From Burkholderiales bacterium (lineage in GTDB: Bacteria; Pseudomonadota; Gammaproteobacteria; Burkholderiales; Burkholderiaceae_C): a stretch of 64,000 bases of DNA. Location: positions 124,001 through 188,000 of the forward strand of contig JADJCH010000063.1 in NCBI GenBank assembly GCA_016703325.1. The letters are read 5' to 3'. Below are positions 41,789-54,100 of the stretch, in pieces (within the stretch, counting starts at the first letter, position 1; every line of letters starts with the position of its first letter). Below the pieces are notes generated by a model. That model saw only the letters and a program-made list of their open reading frames with translations. It had not been told where the DNA came from and made no database searches. The translations under genes and the position numbers were made by a program.

Positions 41789-42982
41789 ATGAAGATCCTC
41801 CGTTTTGCCGATCTCATCGCCACCGGAAAGGTGGCCGGTCAACGTGTGTTCATCCGCGCCGACCTCAACGTGCCCCAGGACGATGCGGGCAACATCACAG
41901 AAGACACCCGCATCCGCGCCTCAGTGCCCTGCGTGAAGATGGCGCTGGACGCCGGTGCGGCGGTGATGGTCACCAGCCACCTGGGCCGCCCCACCGAAGG
42001 CGAGTTCAAACCCGAGGACAGCCTGGCCCCGGTGGCCGCGCGCCTGGCCGAGCTGCTGGGCCGCGAAGTCAAGCTGGTCTCCAACTGGGTCGATGGCGTG
42101 GACGTGGCCCCCGGCCAGGTCGTGATGCTGGAAAACTGCCGCCTCAACAAGGGCGAGAAGAAGAACAAGGAAGACCTGGCACAGAAGATGGCCGCGCTCT
42201 GCGACGTCTTCGTGCACGACGCCTTCGGCACCGCCCACCGCGCCGAGGCCTCGACCTACGGCATCGCCCAGTTCGCCAAGGTCGCCTGCGCCGGCCCGCT
42301 GCTGGCCGCCGAGATCGACGCCATCTCCAAGGCACTGGCCAACCCGAAGCGCCCGCTGGTGGCCATCGTCGCCGGCTCGAAAGTCTCGACCAAGCTGACC
42401 ATCCTGAAGGCGCTGTCGGCCAACGTGGACGGCCTGATCGTCGGCGGCGGCATCGCCAACACCTTCATGCTGGCCGCCGGCCTGAAGATCGGCAAGTCGC
42501 TGGCCGAGGCTGACCTGGTCGGTGAAGCCAAGGCCGTGATCGAGGCGATGGCCGCCCGCGGTGCCGCCGTGCCCATCCCGGTGGACGTGGTCTGCGCCAA
42601 GACCTTTGCCGCCGATGCGCCGGCCACCGTCAAGGCCGCCACCGACGTGGCCGACGACGACCTGATCCTGGACATCGGGCCCAAGACCGCCGCCATCCTG
42701 GCCGAGCAGCTCAAGGCCGCCGGCACCATCGTCTGGAACGGCCCGGTGGGCGTGTTCGAGTTCGACGCCTTCGCCCAGGGCACCGAGACGCTGGCGCGCG
42801 CCATTGCCGAATCCGAAGCCTTCTCCATCGCCGGCGGCGGCGACACCCTGGCCGCGATCGCCAAGTACGGCATCGAGAAGGATGTGGGCTACATCTCCAC
42901 CGGCGGCGGTGCCTTCCTGGAGGTGCTGGAGGGCAAGACCCTGCCGGCCTTCGAGATCCTCAGCAAGCGCGCAGAGGGCTGA
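41789..42982 (+). CDS. pgk: Phosphoglycerate kinase
   Basis: 397 residues, standard length. VFIRADLNVPQDDAGNITED, VTSHLGRPTEGEF, LENCRLNKGEKKN, FVHDAFGTAHRAEAS, AIVAGSKVSTKLTILKALS, GGGIANTFMLAAG, WNGPVGVFEFDAFAQGT and SIAGGGDTLAAI are all present. Transfers phosphate from 1,3-bisphosphoglycerate to ADP. It opens the glycolytic cluster (pgk, maeB, pyk, fba). No obvious terminator follows. Confidence 0.97.
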   Translation: MKILRFADLIATGKVAGQRVFIRADLNVPQDDAGNITEDTRIRASVPCVKMALDAGAAVMVTSHLGRPTEGEFKPEDSLAPVAARLAELLGREVKLVSNWVDGVDVAPGQVVMLENCRLNKGEKKNKEDLAQKMAALCDVFVHDAFGTAHRAEASTYGIAQFAKVACAGPLLAAEIDAISKALANPKRPLVAIVAGSKVSTKLTILKALSANVDGLIVGGGIANTFMLAAGLKIGKSLAEADLVGEAKAVIEAMAARGAAVPIPVDVVCAKTFAADAPATVKAATDVADDDLILDIGPKTAAILAEQLKAAGTIVWNGPVGVFEFDAFAQGTETLARAIAESEAFSIAGGGDTLAAIAKYGIEKDVGYISTGGGAFLEVLEGKTLPAFEILSKRAEG

Positions 42983-43113
42983 CCCGGTCGTCAGCGGGGC
43001 CGACGGACCAGGGGGCGGCGAACTGTTGCCCATTGGCGTCGGCCGGTCCCTCCCGCATCGGATCGGCAGCATCTCGTATCAAAATGTTACGACGATGAAC
43101 TCCCCTGCAACCG

Positions 43114-44865
43114 ATGCGAACCGACGGATGGGCAGCCGGCCAGCCCCACGCAGATCTGCAAGCCACCCCCGCTGGACCCAACGCCAGGATCCGCGTCGGC
43201 CTTCTGCTGGGTGGCGAAACCATCCCTGCCTGGGTGGACCGGATGCTGGAGGAGATGCAGGCCTCGGGCGACGTGGAGTTTGTCCTGGCGGTGGTCGATG
43301 CGGGCGGCAAGACCGGTATGCCGTCGCCGTCTCTGCCGTCGCTGCTGTGGCGGCAACCCGGTGAAGCTGCCAAGAGGGTGATGCGGGGCGTGCTTGAGCG
43401 CCTGATGTCACGCTTGAACGAACCCTTCCCTGCCCACCCGGATCCCTTCGCGCCTTTGGATTGGCACTCACGCCTGCCCGGCGTGCCCCGCATCGATGTG
43501 CGGCCTCAGCGCACGCGCTGGTCTGACCGCTTCGAGGCCGCGGACATCGAGGCCATTCGCCGCCATCACCCGGACCTGCTGATCCGCATCGGCTTTCGCA
43601 TCCTGCGCGGCGACATCCTGCAGGCGGCCAGACACGGTGTCTGGTCCTTCCACCATGGCGACAACGACGTCAATCGCGGCGGTCCGGCGGCGTACTGGGA
43701 GTCGATGCAGTCCTGGCCTGTGACCGGCAGCACCCTGCAGGTGCTCAGCGAGCATCTGGACGGCGGCATCGTGCTGGACAAGATCTGGTGCCCCACCGAT
43801 GCCGGCTCCACCGCGGCCAACCGGCAGGCACTGTACTGGGGCGCCCTGTCGATGATGGCGCGCAACCTCACCGCCCTGCGGCGTCAGGGGGCCGAGGCGT
43901 ACTTCGCCGGTTCCCGGCAGCGCCAGCCTCACCCGCGCTGGTACTCGCGCCGGCTGTATCGCGCGCCGACGAAAGCACAGCTGGCCGCCCTGCTGTGGCA
44001 GCGCCTGCTGCGCCGCGCGCGCCTGCGCCTTGCCGCAGCCACCGGCTTCGACCAGTGGCAGATGCTGCTGCACGTCTCGGACAGCCTGTCCCTGGAGCCC
44101 TGGCGCTATCGCCGCCTGGTCCCCCCCAGGGACCGCTTCTGGGCAGACCCCTTTCTGCTGCAGCATGAAGGGCGCACCTGGCTGTTCTTCGAGGAGCTGC
44201 CTTTTGCAACCGGCCGGGGCCACATCGCGGTGGCCGAGATCGGCACCGACGGCCACATGTCCGCCCCCCGGCCGGCGCTGATGCTGGACCACCACCTGTC
44301 CTACCCGTTCGTGTTCACACACCGGGGGCAGGTCTACATGCTGCCGGAGTCCCGCGAGGCCCGCTGCGTGCCGCTGTACCGCTGCGTCGAGATGCCCCAC
44401 CGGTGGGAGAAGGTGCACCACCTGCTCGACGATGTGGAGGCGGTGGATGCCACCCTTCACGAGCATGGAGGACGGTGGTGGATGTTCGTGAACATCGTGG
44501 CCCACCCAGGTGCGTCGTCCTGCGTGGAACTGCACCTGTTTCACGCTGACGAACCCACCAGCCGGGCCTGGCAACCCCATCCTCAGAACCCGGTGGTGTC
44601 CGACGCCCGACGGGCCCGCCCTGCAGGCCAGCTTTTTGAACATGAAGGCCGGCTGTACCGCCCCTCCCAAGACTGCAGCCACCGCTACGGCTGGGCTCTG
44701 AACATCAACTGGGTGAAGACGCTGACCCCCGAGGTCTACGAGGAAGAGCTGGTCAGTCGGGCCGAGCCCCGTTGGGCACCGGACGTGCGCGGCATCCACA
44801 CGTTCAATCGGGCGGGGCCCTTCCACGTGATCGACGCCGAAGTCCGCCGCTCCCGCTGGAGTTGA
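43114..44865 (+). CDS. Formyltransferase-like domain fused to a GINT1-type propeller domain
   Basis: 583 residues in two parts. N-terminal ~270 residues have a formyl-transferase-like fold: HHPDLLIRIGFRILRGDILQ and GVWSFHHGDNDVNRGGPAAYW (His-x-Asp-Asn where Fmt-type enzymes carry the catalytic Asn/His), then LSEHLDGGIVLDK. The C-terminal ~270 residues (DRFWADPFLLQHEGRTWLFF, DHHLSYPFVFTHRGQVYMLP, LFEHEGRLYRPSQDCSHRYG) resemble the five-bladed propeller of glucosamine inositolphosphorylceramide transferase-like proteins. Possibly a sugar-modifying or polysaccharide enzyme; substrate unknown. It sits alone between pgk and maeB. Start ATG 43114 is the best available. Confidence 0.7.
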   Translation: MRTDGWAAGQPHADLQATPAGPNARIRVGLLLGGETIPAWVDRMLEEMQASGDVEFVLAVVDAGGKTGMPSPSLPSLLWRQPGEAAKRVMRGVLERLMSRLNEPFPAHPDPFAPLDWHSRLPGVPRIDVRPQRTRWSDRFEAADIEAIRRHHPDLLIRIGFRILRGDILQAARHGVWSFHHGDNDVNRGGPAAYWESMQSWPVTGSTLQVLSEHLDGGIVLDKIWCPTDAGSTAANRQALYWGALSMMARNLTALRRQGAEAYFAGSRQRQPHPRWYSRRLYRAPTKAQLAALLWQRLLRRARLRLAAATGFDQWQMLLHVSDSLSLEPWRYRRLVPPRDRFWADPFLLQHEGRTWLFFEELPFATGRGHIAVAEIGTDGHMSAPRPALMLDHHLSYPFVFTHRGQVYMLPESREARCVPLYRCVEMPHRWEKVHHLLDDVEAVDATLHEHGGRWWMFVNIVAHPGASSCVELHLFHADEPTSRAWQPHPQNPVVSDARRARPAGQLFEHEGRLYRPSQDCSHRYGWALNINWVKTLTPEVYEEELVSRAEPRWAPDVRGIHTFNRAGPFHVIDAEVRRSRWS

Positions 44866-44953
44866 CCCCCCGTCCCGACCGCCCCGACGGGGGGCGGTTC
44901 CGTACAAGGGATCGGACCGATGCCCATGCCACTTGTGCATGAGAGTTCAGGAT

Positions 44954-44970
44954 CCCTGTCATGAACAGGG
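44954..44970 (+). terminator. Weak stem-loop upstream of maeB
   Basis: CCCTGT (44954-44959), loop CATGA, ACAGGG (44965-44970), then CTTTCA. Could end the upstream fusion gene; the stem is short. Confidence 0.3.
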
Positions 44971-45066
44971 CTTTCAGGCCGGTTGTCTGAGTTCGGCGCC
45001 TTGTCGGCAACCAGTGAGCGCGTTAGGCTGCGGACCCTTTTTCGCCTTCAGAAATCCGGAGCCTCG

Positions 45067-47391
<2,325 letters not shown>

Positions 47392-47499
47392 CCCGCAAGC
47401 TGTAACCGGCTTGTCGCTCGGCGGGCTCGATAATCGCGACCCGCAGTCGGTCTGCCCTGCACGACCGGCTGCGTCCTTGAACTCGGAGACGCTGCCACC

Positions 47500-48930
47500 A
47501 TGACCCGCCACACCAAGATCGTTGCCACCCTGGGACCGGCCTCGTCCGACCCCGTCGTGCTGGAGCGCATGATCCGCGCCGGGGTGGACGTGGTGCGGCT
47601 GAACTTCAGCCACGGCAAGGCACAGGACCACATCGACCGCGCCGCCCTGGTGCGCGAAGTGGCGGCCCGTGTGGGCAAACCTGTGGCGATCATGGCCGAC
47701 CTGCAGGGCCCGAAGATCCGCGTCGGCAAGTTCGCCGAAGGCAAGGTGATGCTGGAGAACGGCCAGCCCTTCGTGCTCGACGGCGGGCGCAGCGAGCTGG
47801 GTGACATCGGCGGCGTCGGCCTCGACTACAAGGAGCTGCCGCGCGACGTCAAACCCGGCGACACCCTGCTGCTCAACGACGGCCTGATCGTGATGACGGT
47901 GGACGCGGTGCGCGGCGAAGCGGTGCACACGACCGTGAAGGTGGGCGGCGAGCTGTCCAACAACAAGGGCATCAACAAGCAGGGTGGCGGCCTGACCGCC
48001 CCGGCGCTGACCGCCAAGGACATGGAGGACATCAAGACCGCCATGTCCTTCCAGTGCGAGTACGTGGCCGTCAGCTTCCCCAAGAGCGCCACCGACATGG
48101 AGATGGCGCGCCAGCTGGCCAACGTCGCCGGCGAGCCCTGGCGCCACAAGCCGGGCATGATCGCCAAGATCGAGCGCACCGAAGCGATTCCGCAGCTCGA
48201 AGCCATCCTGAAGGCCAGCGACGGCATCATGGTCGCGCGCGGGGATCTCGCCGTGGAGGTCGGCAACGCCGCGGTGCCGGCGCTCCAGAAGAAGATGATC
48301 CGCATGGCACGCGAGATGGACAAGGTCACCATCACCGCCACGCAGATGATGGAATCGATGATCCAGAACCCGGTGCCCACCCGCGCCGAGGTCAGCGATG
48401 TCGCCAACGCGGTGCTCGACGGCACCGACGCCGTGATGCTCAGCGCCGAGACTGCGGCCGGCAAGTACCCGGTGGAAACCATCGAGCAGATGGCCGCCAT
48501 AGCGATCGCGGCCGAACGCGCCGAGGAAACCCACCCGGACACCGACTTCAGCCTCAAGCAGGTGGTGCGCATCGACCAGGCCATCGCGATGGGCGCGCTG
48601 TTCACCGCGCACCACCTGGGCTGCAAGGCGATCCTGGCGCTGACCGAATCGGGCTCCACCACGCTGTGGATGAGCCGCTACCGCATCGACGTGCCGATCT
48701 ACGGCCTGACCAGCCAGCCGCTGTCGCAGCGCAAGATGGCGCTGTACCGCAACGTACGCTCCATCCTGATGCCCAAACACGACGACCGCGACGCCGCGCT
48801 GAAGGAGGCCGAGGACCTGCTTGTGGCGCGCGGCGTGCTCAAGCCGGGCGACACCTACGCGATCACCTGCGGCGAGCCGATGGGCTACCCCGGCGGCACC
48901 AACATGCTCAAGGTTTGCCGCGTCGGGTGA
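47500..48930 (+). CDS. pyk: Pyruvate kinase
   Basis: 476 residues. TKIVATLGPASSDP, VVRLNFSHGKAQDH, MADLQGPKIRVGKF, DMEDIKTAMSFQCEYVAVSF, MIAKIERTEAI, GIMVARGDLAVEVGNAAVPA and ITATQMMESMIQNPVPTRAE are all intact. Converts phosphoenolpyruvate and ADP to pyruvate and ATP. A hairpin CGTCGGG-tgacg-CCCGACG (48921-48939) overlaps the stop codon. Confidence 0.97.
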   Translation: MTRHTKIVATLGPASSDPVVLERMIRAGVDVVRLNFSHGKAQDHIDRAALVREVAARVGKPVAIMADLQGPKIRVGKFAEGKVMLENGQPFVLDGGRSELGDIGGVGLDYKELPRDVKPGDTLLLNDGLIVMTVDAVRGEAVHTTVKVGGELSNNKGINKQGGGLTAPALTAKDMEDIKTAMSFQCEYVAVSFPKSATDMEMARQLANVAGEPWRHKPGMIAKIERTEAIPQLEAILKASDGIMVARGDLAVEVGNAAVPALQKKMIRMAREMDKVTITATQMMESMIQNPVPTRAEVSDVANAVLDGTDAVMLSAETAAGKYPVETIEQMAAIAIAAERAEETHPDTDFSLKQVVRIDQAIAMGALFTAHHLGCKAILALTESGSTTLWMSRYRIDVPIYGLTSQPLSQRKMALYRNVRSILMPKHDDRDAALKEAEDLLVARGVLKPGDTYAITCGEPMGYPGGTNMLKVCRVG

Positions 48931-49019
48931 CGCCCGACGCCCGCCGGCATCGCCGCGCCGGGGGCGCGGGCCGCTTTGCTAACCTGAAGCCGACCGCAGG
49001 TTCTGCGCACAGGACGGCA

Positions 49020-49709
49020 ATGGTGGAACAGCAGGGTTTCCAATGCGGCACGCGGTACTTCCGTGACGAAGCAGAGTATCGGTACGGGCGTGAATTGCGT
49101 GCCGTCAGCTTCAGCGAGGGGGGGCCAGCTGGTCCTGACCGACAACCGCCACCCTAACGCGGCGGCAGCCTGTTCCCGACTTCTACCTGGGCTGCGCGAC
49201 GCCGAAGAGCGGGTACCCCCGGGCTCTGGTCAGGGACCCGAATCGCCCGACCATGTGGTCAAGACCGACCTGCGTGGGGGGGGCGGGTTGAATACACCCT
49301 GTGGCACGAATGGTGGGGCGTCCGGGCCGAACAGTTGCCGGCCGCGGGGGGCGTCCAGTCTCAGGCCAACGCCGTGCTGTGGCCATGATGGTCGCCGGGG
49401 CACAGCTGGACCTTGCTTCATGCCGCCAAGGACTCGGCCCGTCGGCTCGGTTACCCCTACGTGATGGCACCCTTCCGGCCCAGCCACTACGGCGACTTCA
49501 AGATGGAACGTCGGGCGGCGCACAGCGAAGCGCTCTTCCGGGAGTACTACGCCGCACAGACCGCCGAAGGGCTTCCGCTGGACCCCTGGCTGCGCAATGT
49601 GGTCCGCCAGGGCGCGACCCTGGTGAAGCCGGAGATGCGATCTGTGTCCTTCACTCGCTCGATCGACATCGGGGGAGACCTGCCGTACATCGGGTGCAGC
49701 AGACCGTGA
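49020..49709 (+). pseudogene. Decayed protein gene with several frameshifts (family uncertain)
   Basis: Three frames must be joined to read one protein. The N-terminal part from ATG 49020 reads MVEQQGFQCGTRYF and YGRELRAVSFSEGG. A G7 run (49119-49125) then shifts the frame to QLVLTDNRHPN. Later pieces read PDFYLGCATPKSGYPRALV, then VEYTLWHEWWGVRAEQLPAAG, after a second G-run (about 49275-49283). The last piece is the longest (about 49410-49670): AAKDSARRLGYPYVMAPFRP, SHYGDFKMERRAAHSEALF, PLDPWLRNVVRQGATLVKPE. The FRPSxYGDFK part is reminiscent of GNAT-type acyltransferases, but I cannot name the family with confidence. Confidence 0.55.
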
Positions 49710-49860
49710 CCTCCGGGACCAACTCGGGGCGTCATCGACGCCACCTGCGACCTGAGATCCCCGCGGGCCCTGGCACGGGCCGGAAGGTCCAGGTTCGCCG
49801 AAGATGTCACAGGGCCGTCAGCTCTTGCGGCAAGACAGGTCTGCCGCAGGCGGCGGACCC

Positions 49861-49866
49861 TAAAAT
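49861..49866 (+). promoter_or_regulatory. fba: -10 box of fba
   Basis: TAAAAT about 90 bases before the fba ATG, of the same form as other -10 boxes in this window. No good -35. The leader contains no obvious structured RNA. Confidence 0.35.
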
Positions 49867-49955
49867 CACCCAGTTACAGCGCGGTTTCAATGGAGGGCGC
49901 CTCCCGCCGGATGGCCGCGGCTTCGGATTTGTCATCACCTCCTGAGGATCACCCC

Positions 49956-51020
49956 ATGGCACTCGTATCCATGCGCCAGCTGCTGGACCATGCCGCCGAA
50001 AACGGCTACGGCATCCCGGCCTTCAACGTCAACAACCTGGAGCAGGTGCAGGCCGTGATGGCCGCGGCCGATGAAGTCGGCGCTCCGGTGATCCTGCAGG
50101 CCTCCGCCGGTGCGCGCAAGTACGCCGGCGAAGCCTTCATCAAGCACCTGATCCTGGCCGCTGCCGAAGCCTATCCGCACATCCCGCTGGTGATGCACCA
50201 GGACCACGGCACCAGCCCGAAGATCTGCGCCGGCGCGCTGGAGCTGGGTTTCGGCTCGGTGATGATGGACGGCTCGCTGCGTGAAGACGGCAAGACCCCC
50301 GCCGACTTCGCCTACAACGTGGCGGTCACCCAGGAAGTGGTGGCCATGGCGCACCGGATCGGCGCCACCGTGGAAGGTGAGCTGGGCTGCCTGGGCTCGC
50401 TGGAAACCGGCGAAGCCGGCGAGGAAGACGGCGTGGGCGCCGTCGGCAAGCTGGACCACAGCCAGATGCTGACCGACCCGGAAGAGGCCGCCCAGTTCGT
50501 CAAGGCCACCCAGCTGGACGCCCTGGCGATCGCCATCGGCACCAGCCACGGCGCCTACAAGTTCACCCGCCCGCCCACCGGTGACGTGCTGGCCATTTCC
50601 CGCGTCAAGGAAATCCACGCCCGCATCCCCAACACCCACCTGGTGATGCACGGCTCATCGTCGGTGCCGCAGGAGTTGCTGGCCATCATCAACCAGTTCG
50701 GCGGCAAGATGAAGGAAACCTACGGCGTGCCCATCGCCGAAATCCAGGAAGCCATCAAACACGGCGTGCGCAAGATCAACATCGACACCGACATCCGCCT
50801 GGCGATGACCGGTGCGGTGCGCAAGTTCCACGCCGAGAACCCCGACAAGTTCGACGCCCGCGAGTGGCTCAAGCCCGCCCGCGAGGCCGCCAAGGCGGTG
50901 TGCAAGCAGCGCTACATGGAATTCGGCTGCGAAGGCCAGGCCGGCAAGATCAAGGGCATCAGCCTGGTCCACATGGCCGCCGCCTACGCCAGCGGGCAGT
51001 TGGCGCAGAAGGTGGTCTGA
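49956..51020 (+). CDS. fba: Fructose-bisphosphate aldolase, class II
   Basis: 354 residues of the class IIB type. PAFNVNNLEQVQAVMAAADE, ILQASAGARKYAGE, LVMHQDHGTSPKICAGALE (Zn-binding His), GSVMMDGSLREDGKTP, GELGCLGSLETGE, IGTSHGAYKF, LVMHGSSSVPQELL and KINIDTDIRLAMTGAVRK are present. Cleaves fructose-1,6-bisphosphate in glycolysis and condenses trioses in gluconeogenesis. ATG 49956 follows TGAGGA. Ends 30 bases before a strong terminator. Confidence 0.97.
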   Translation: MALVSMRQLLDHAAENGYGIPAFNVNNLEQVQAVMAAADEVGAPVILQASAGARKYAGEAFIKHLILAAAEAYPHIPLVMHQDHGTSPKICAGALELGFGSVMMDGSLREDGKTPADFAYNVAVTQEVVAMAHRIGATVEGELGCLGSLETGEAGEEDGVGAVGKLDHSQMLTDPEEAAQFVKATQLDALAIAIGTSHGAYKFTRPPTGDVLAISRVKEIHARIPNTHLVMHGSSSVPQELLAIINQFGGKMKETYGVPIAEIQEAIKHGVRKINIDTDIRLAMTGAVRKFHAENPDKFDAREWLKPAREAAKAVCKQRYMEFGCEGQAGKIKGISLVHMAAAYASGQLAQKVV

Positions 51021-51049
51021 CGCGGCGCAACAGCGCAACAGTGGAGTGA

Positions 51050-51074
51050 GGCCCGCCCTGTGCGGGCCTTTTTT
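51050..51074 (+). terminator. Rho-independent terminator of fba
   Basis: GGCCCGC (51050-51056), loop CCTGT, GCGGGCC (51062-51068), followed by six T (51069-51074). The best terminator in the window. It marks the left border of the restriction-modification island. Confidence 0.88.
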
Positions 51075-51122
51075 GTTCCCAATGACTCGGAACGGGCAGT
51101 TCGGCGAGCAGAATTCCGCTGC

Positions 51123-54100
51123 ATGTCCAAGCCAAAAAAAGCTGCCGGCAAGCGGGGAGACACCGAAGGTTCGCCGATCCTCAACGGTCCCTACGATGAG
51201 CCGGCGTATCACTATGCGACGGCCGCCGACGGCCAACTGGACTACCGCGACAAGCGCCCCGGTCGGCGCATCTTCACCACCGAGACGCCCCAGGTGCCGC
51301 TGGGAGACGACCCGCAGCGCAGCCTGCACGACCTGAACGATTTTGCGGCGCAGTACCGGGACCAATTGGTCAATTTGATGCGCGAGCAGGTCGGTGCGTG
51401 GCGGCGCGGCGGTTATCCCGGCGTGACCAGCCGTGTGACGCAGGATTTGTTGACCTACTGGTTCCGCAATCCACAGCGCGAAGCGTGGATGGGCCTGTTC
51501 TTCGCCCAGCGTGAAGCGGTGGAAACGGCCATCTGGCTCAACGAGGTGGCGCACAAGTCCAATCCCGGCAACCACGTTCTCCGCGAGCTGGAGAAGGCGC
51601 AGTCCTCGGTGGGCCAGGGGGAGGATGTGCTGCCTCGTGTGGCGTTCAAGATGGCCACGGGCACCGGCAAGACGGTGGTGATGGCCTGTCTGATCGTCTA
51701 CCACTATCTGAACCGTGTGCAGTCGCGCAGCGATCCGCGCTACGCAGACTACTTCTTGCTGATGGCGCCGGGCATCACGATCCGCGACCGCCTGCATGTG
51801 GTGCGCTGGGACACCCAGGCCGAACACGATGCCCAGGCTCAGGACTACTACCGTCAGCGCAAGTTGATACCACCCGCATATGCCGGCTTCATGCCGGGTC
51901 TGAATGCCCGGGTGGTCATCACCAATTTTCACGCCTTCGAGGCCAGGATCATCAGCGGCAACAAGCGCAGCCCGATGGACGGCAAGCTGGGGCCCGATGG
52001 TCAGAAGGTGGAAGCGCGCGAAGACGAGTCCCAGGTGCTGCGCCGCGTGATGCCCGGCTTCAAACCCGGTCGCCGGCTGCTGGTACTCAACGACGAGGCG
52101 CACCACTGCTACCTGCCGCGCGCCAAGGGCCGCGACACCGAAGAGGACCTCAGCGCCACCGAAAACGAGCGGGCTGCGGTGTGGTTCAGCGGCCTGCGGG
52201 CAGCGGCGCGGCGCTGGCCGCTGCGGGCCGTCTATGACTTGTCGGCCACACCTTACTACCTGTCGGGCTCGGGGTGGCCGGCGTACAGCTACTTCCCGTG
52301 GGTGGTATCGGATTTCGGTCTGATCGAGGCCATCGAGGCCGGGCTGGTCAAAATTCCCTTCCTGCCGGTCGAGGACAGCTCGCAGGCCATCGGTGAGCCG
52401 GTGCTGCGCAACCTGTACGAGCATTGCAAGGCCGATCTGCCGCGCATCGGGCAGCGCACACAACGCAGGGAAGCGGGAGAAGTCTCTGGTACTGCCGGCA
52501 AGAAGGGTCGAGGCGCGAAGTCGGTTGCCGCCCCTGGGTTCGAGCCGCCGCCGCAGATGCCCACACTGCTGCGCAGTGCGTTGGAGCAGTTCTATCGCCA
52601 CTACGAAGACTACGAGCGCGGCCTGCGTGAGCGCGGTGAAATGGGCCGCGACCTGCTCAGTGCGCCGCCCGTCTTCATTGTGGTGTGCAGCAACACGACC
52701 GTCTCACGCGAGATCTACAAGCTGCTGGCGGGCTACGAAAGTGTGGACGACACCGGCACGCCCTACAACGTCGCAGGAACGCTGCCGCTGTTTTCAAACT
52801 TCGATCCGGTGACGCGCGCGGCGCGCCGAAAGCCGCCCACACTGCTGATCGATTCCGATGCGCTGGAGCACTCCGGCCAGATCGACGAGGGCTTCAAACG
52901 CGTGTTCGCCCCGGAGATCGAGGCCTTCAAACGCGACTACCGGCTGACGCATCCCGACAAGTCGGTGGAAGCGCTGACGGATGCCGAACTGCTGCGTGAG
53001 GTCGTCAACACGGTGGGTCGCCCCGGCAAGCTGGGTGAACACGTGCGCTGCGTGGTCAGCGTCGGCATGCTCACCGAGGGCTGGGATGCCAACACCGTGA
53101 CCCACATCGTCGGCGTGCGGGCCTTCGGCTCGCAGCTGCTGTGTGAGCAGGTGGCCGGGCGTGCCCTGCGTCGCAGGCACTACTTCCTGGATCCGAAGAC
53201 AGGCAAGTTCCCACCGGAGTACGCCCACATCATCGGCGTGCCCTTCAAGTTCTACCGGGGAGGCGAAACGGTGACTCCTGAGCGGCAGGACATCAAACAC
53301 CTGCTGGCCCTGACGGAGCGGGTCGAGCTGGAGATTCGATTCCCCAACCTGATCGGTTACCGCATCGAGCGTGCACACGATCGCGTCGAGGCCGATTTCT
53401 CGGGTACGCCGGGCTTCACCCTCGACCTGCACCGCATGCCGGTGGAGACGGCCCTCGGCTCCGCGTTCTCCGCCGAGCGCGATCGGTTGCGGGCCGACCC
53501 TGACCGGCTGCGTGACCAGGAGGTGGTGTACTGGATCGCCCAGCAAGTCCTGTCGCGCTACTTCCGTGACGAACAGGGCTGTCCACAACTGGAGAAGTTC
53601 GGCGACGTGCGCCGCATTGCCCAGCAGTGGTACGACACCCAACTCGAAGTCATCGGCGAAACCGAGCGACACTTCCGGCGGTTGGTGCGCCATGAAGATG
53701 CCCACCGGGTGGCCGCGAGCGTGCACCTGGGCATCGAAGCTGCGGCCGTCAACGAGGCACTCGACGGCCAGGCCTCGATCGTGCCGCTCCTGAGCCGCTA
53801 CAACCCGTCGGGCAGCAGCGCACATGTCCACGCCATGACCGCACGGCCGGTGTTCAAGACCACCAAGAGCCATGTGAATCTGGTGGTGGCCGATACCGAG
53901 GGCTGGGAGCAGATCGCCGCCAAGACCTTCGAGCAGATCGAGGCGGTCGAAAGCTACGTCAAGAACGCCTTCCTCGGCTTCGAGGTGCCCTACGTCGACA
54001 AAACCGGTGCCGAACGCCGCTACCTGCCCGACTTCCTCTGCCGGGTGAAGACCCCCGAAGGCGAGCACTTCAACCTCATCGTCGAGATCACCGGCTTCGC

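Noticed and set aside
47411..47434. TTGTCG ... GATAAT as a pyk promoter
   Set aside because: The 12-base spacing is too short to support it.
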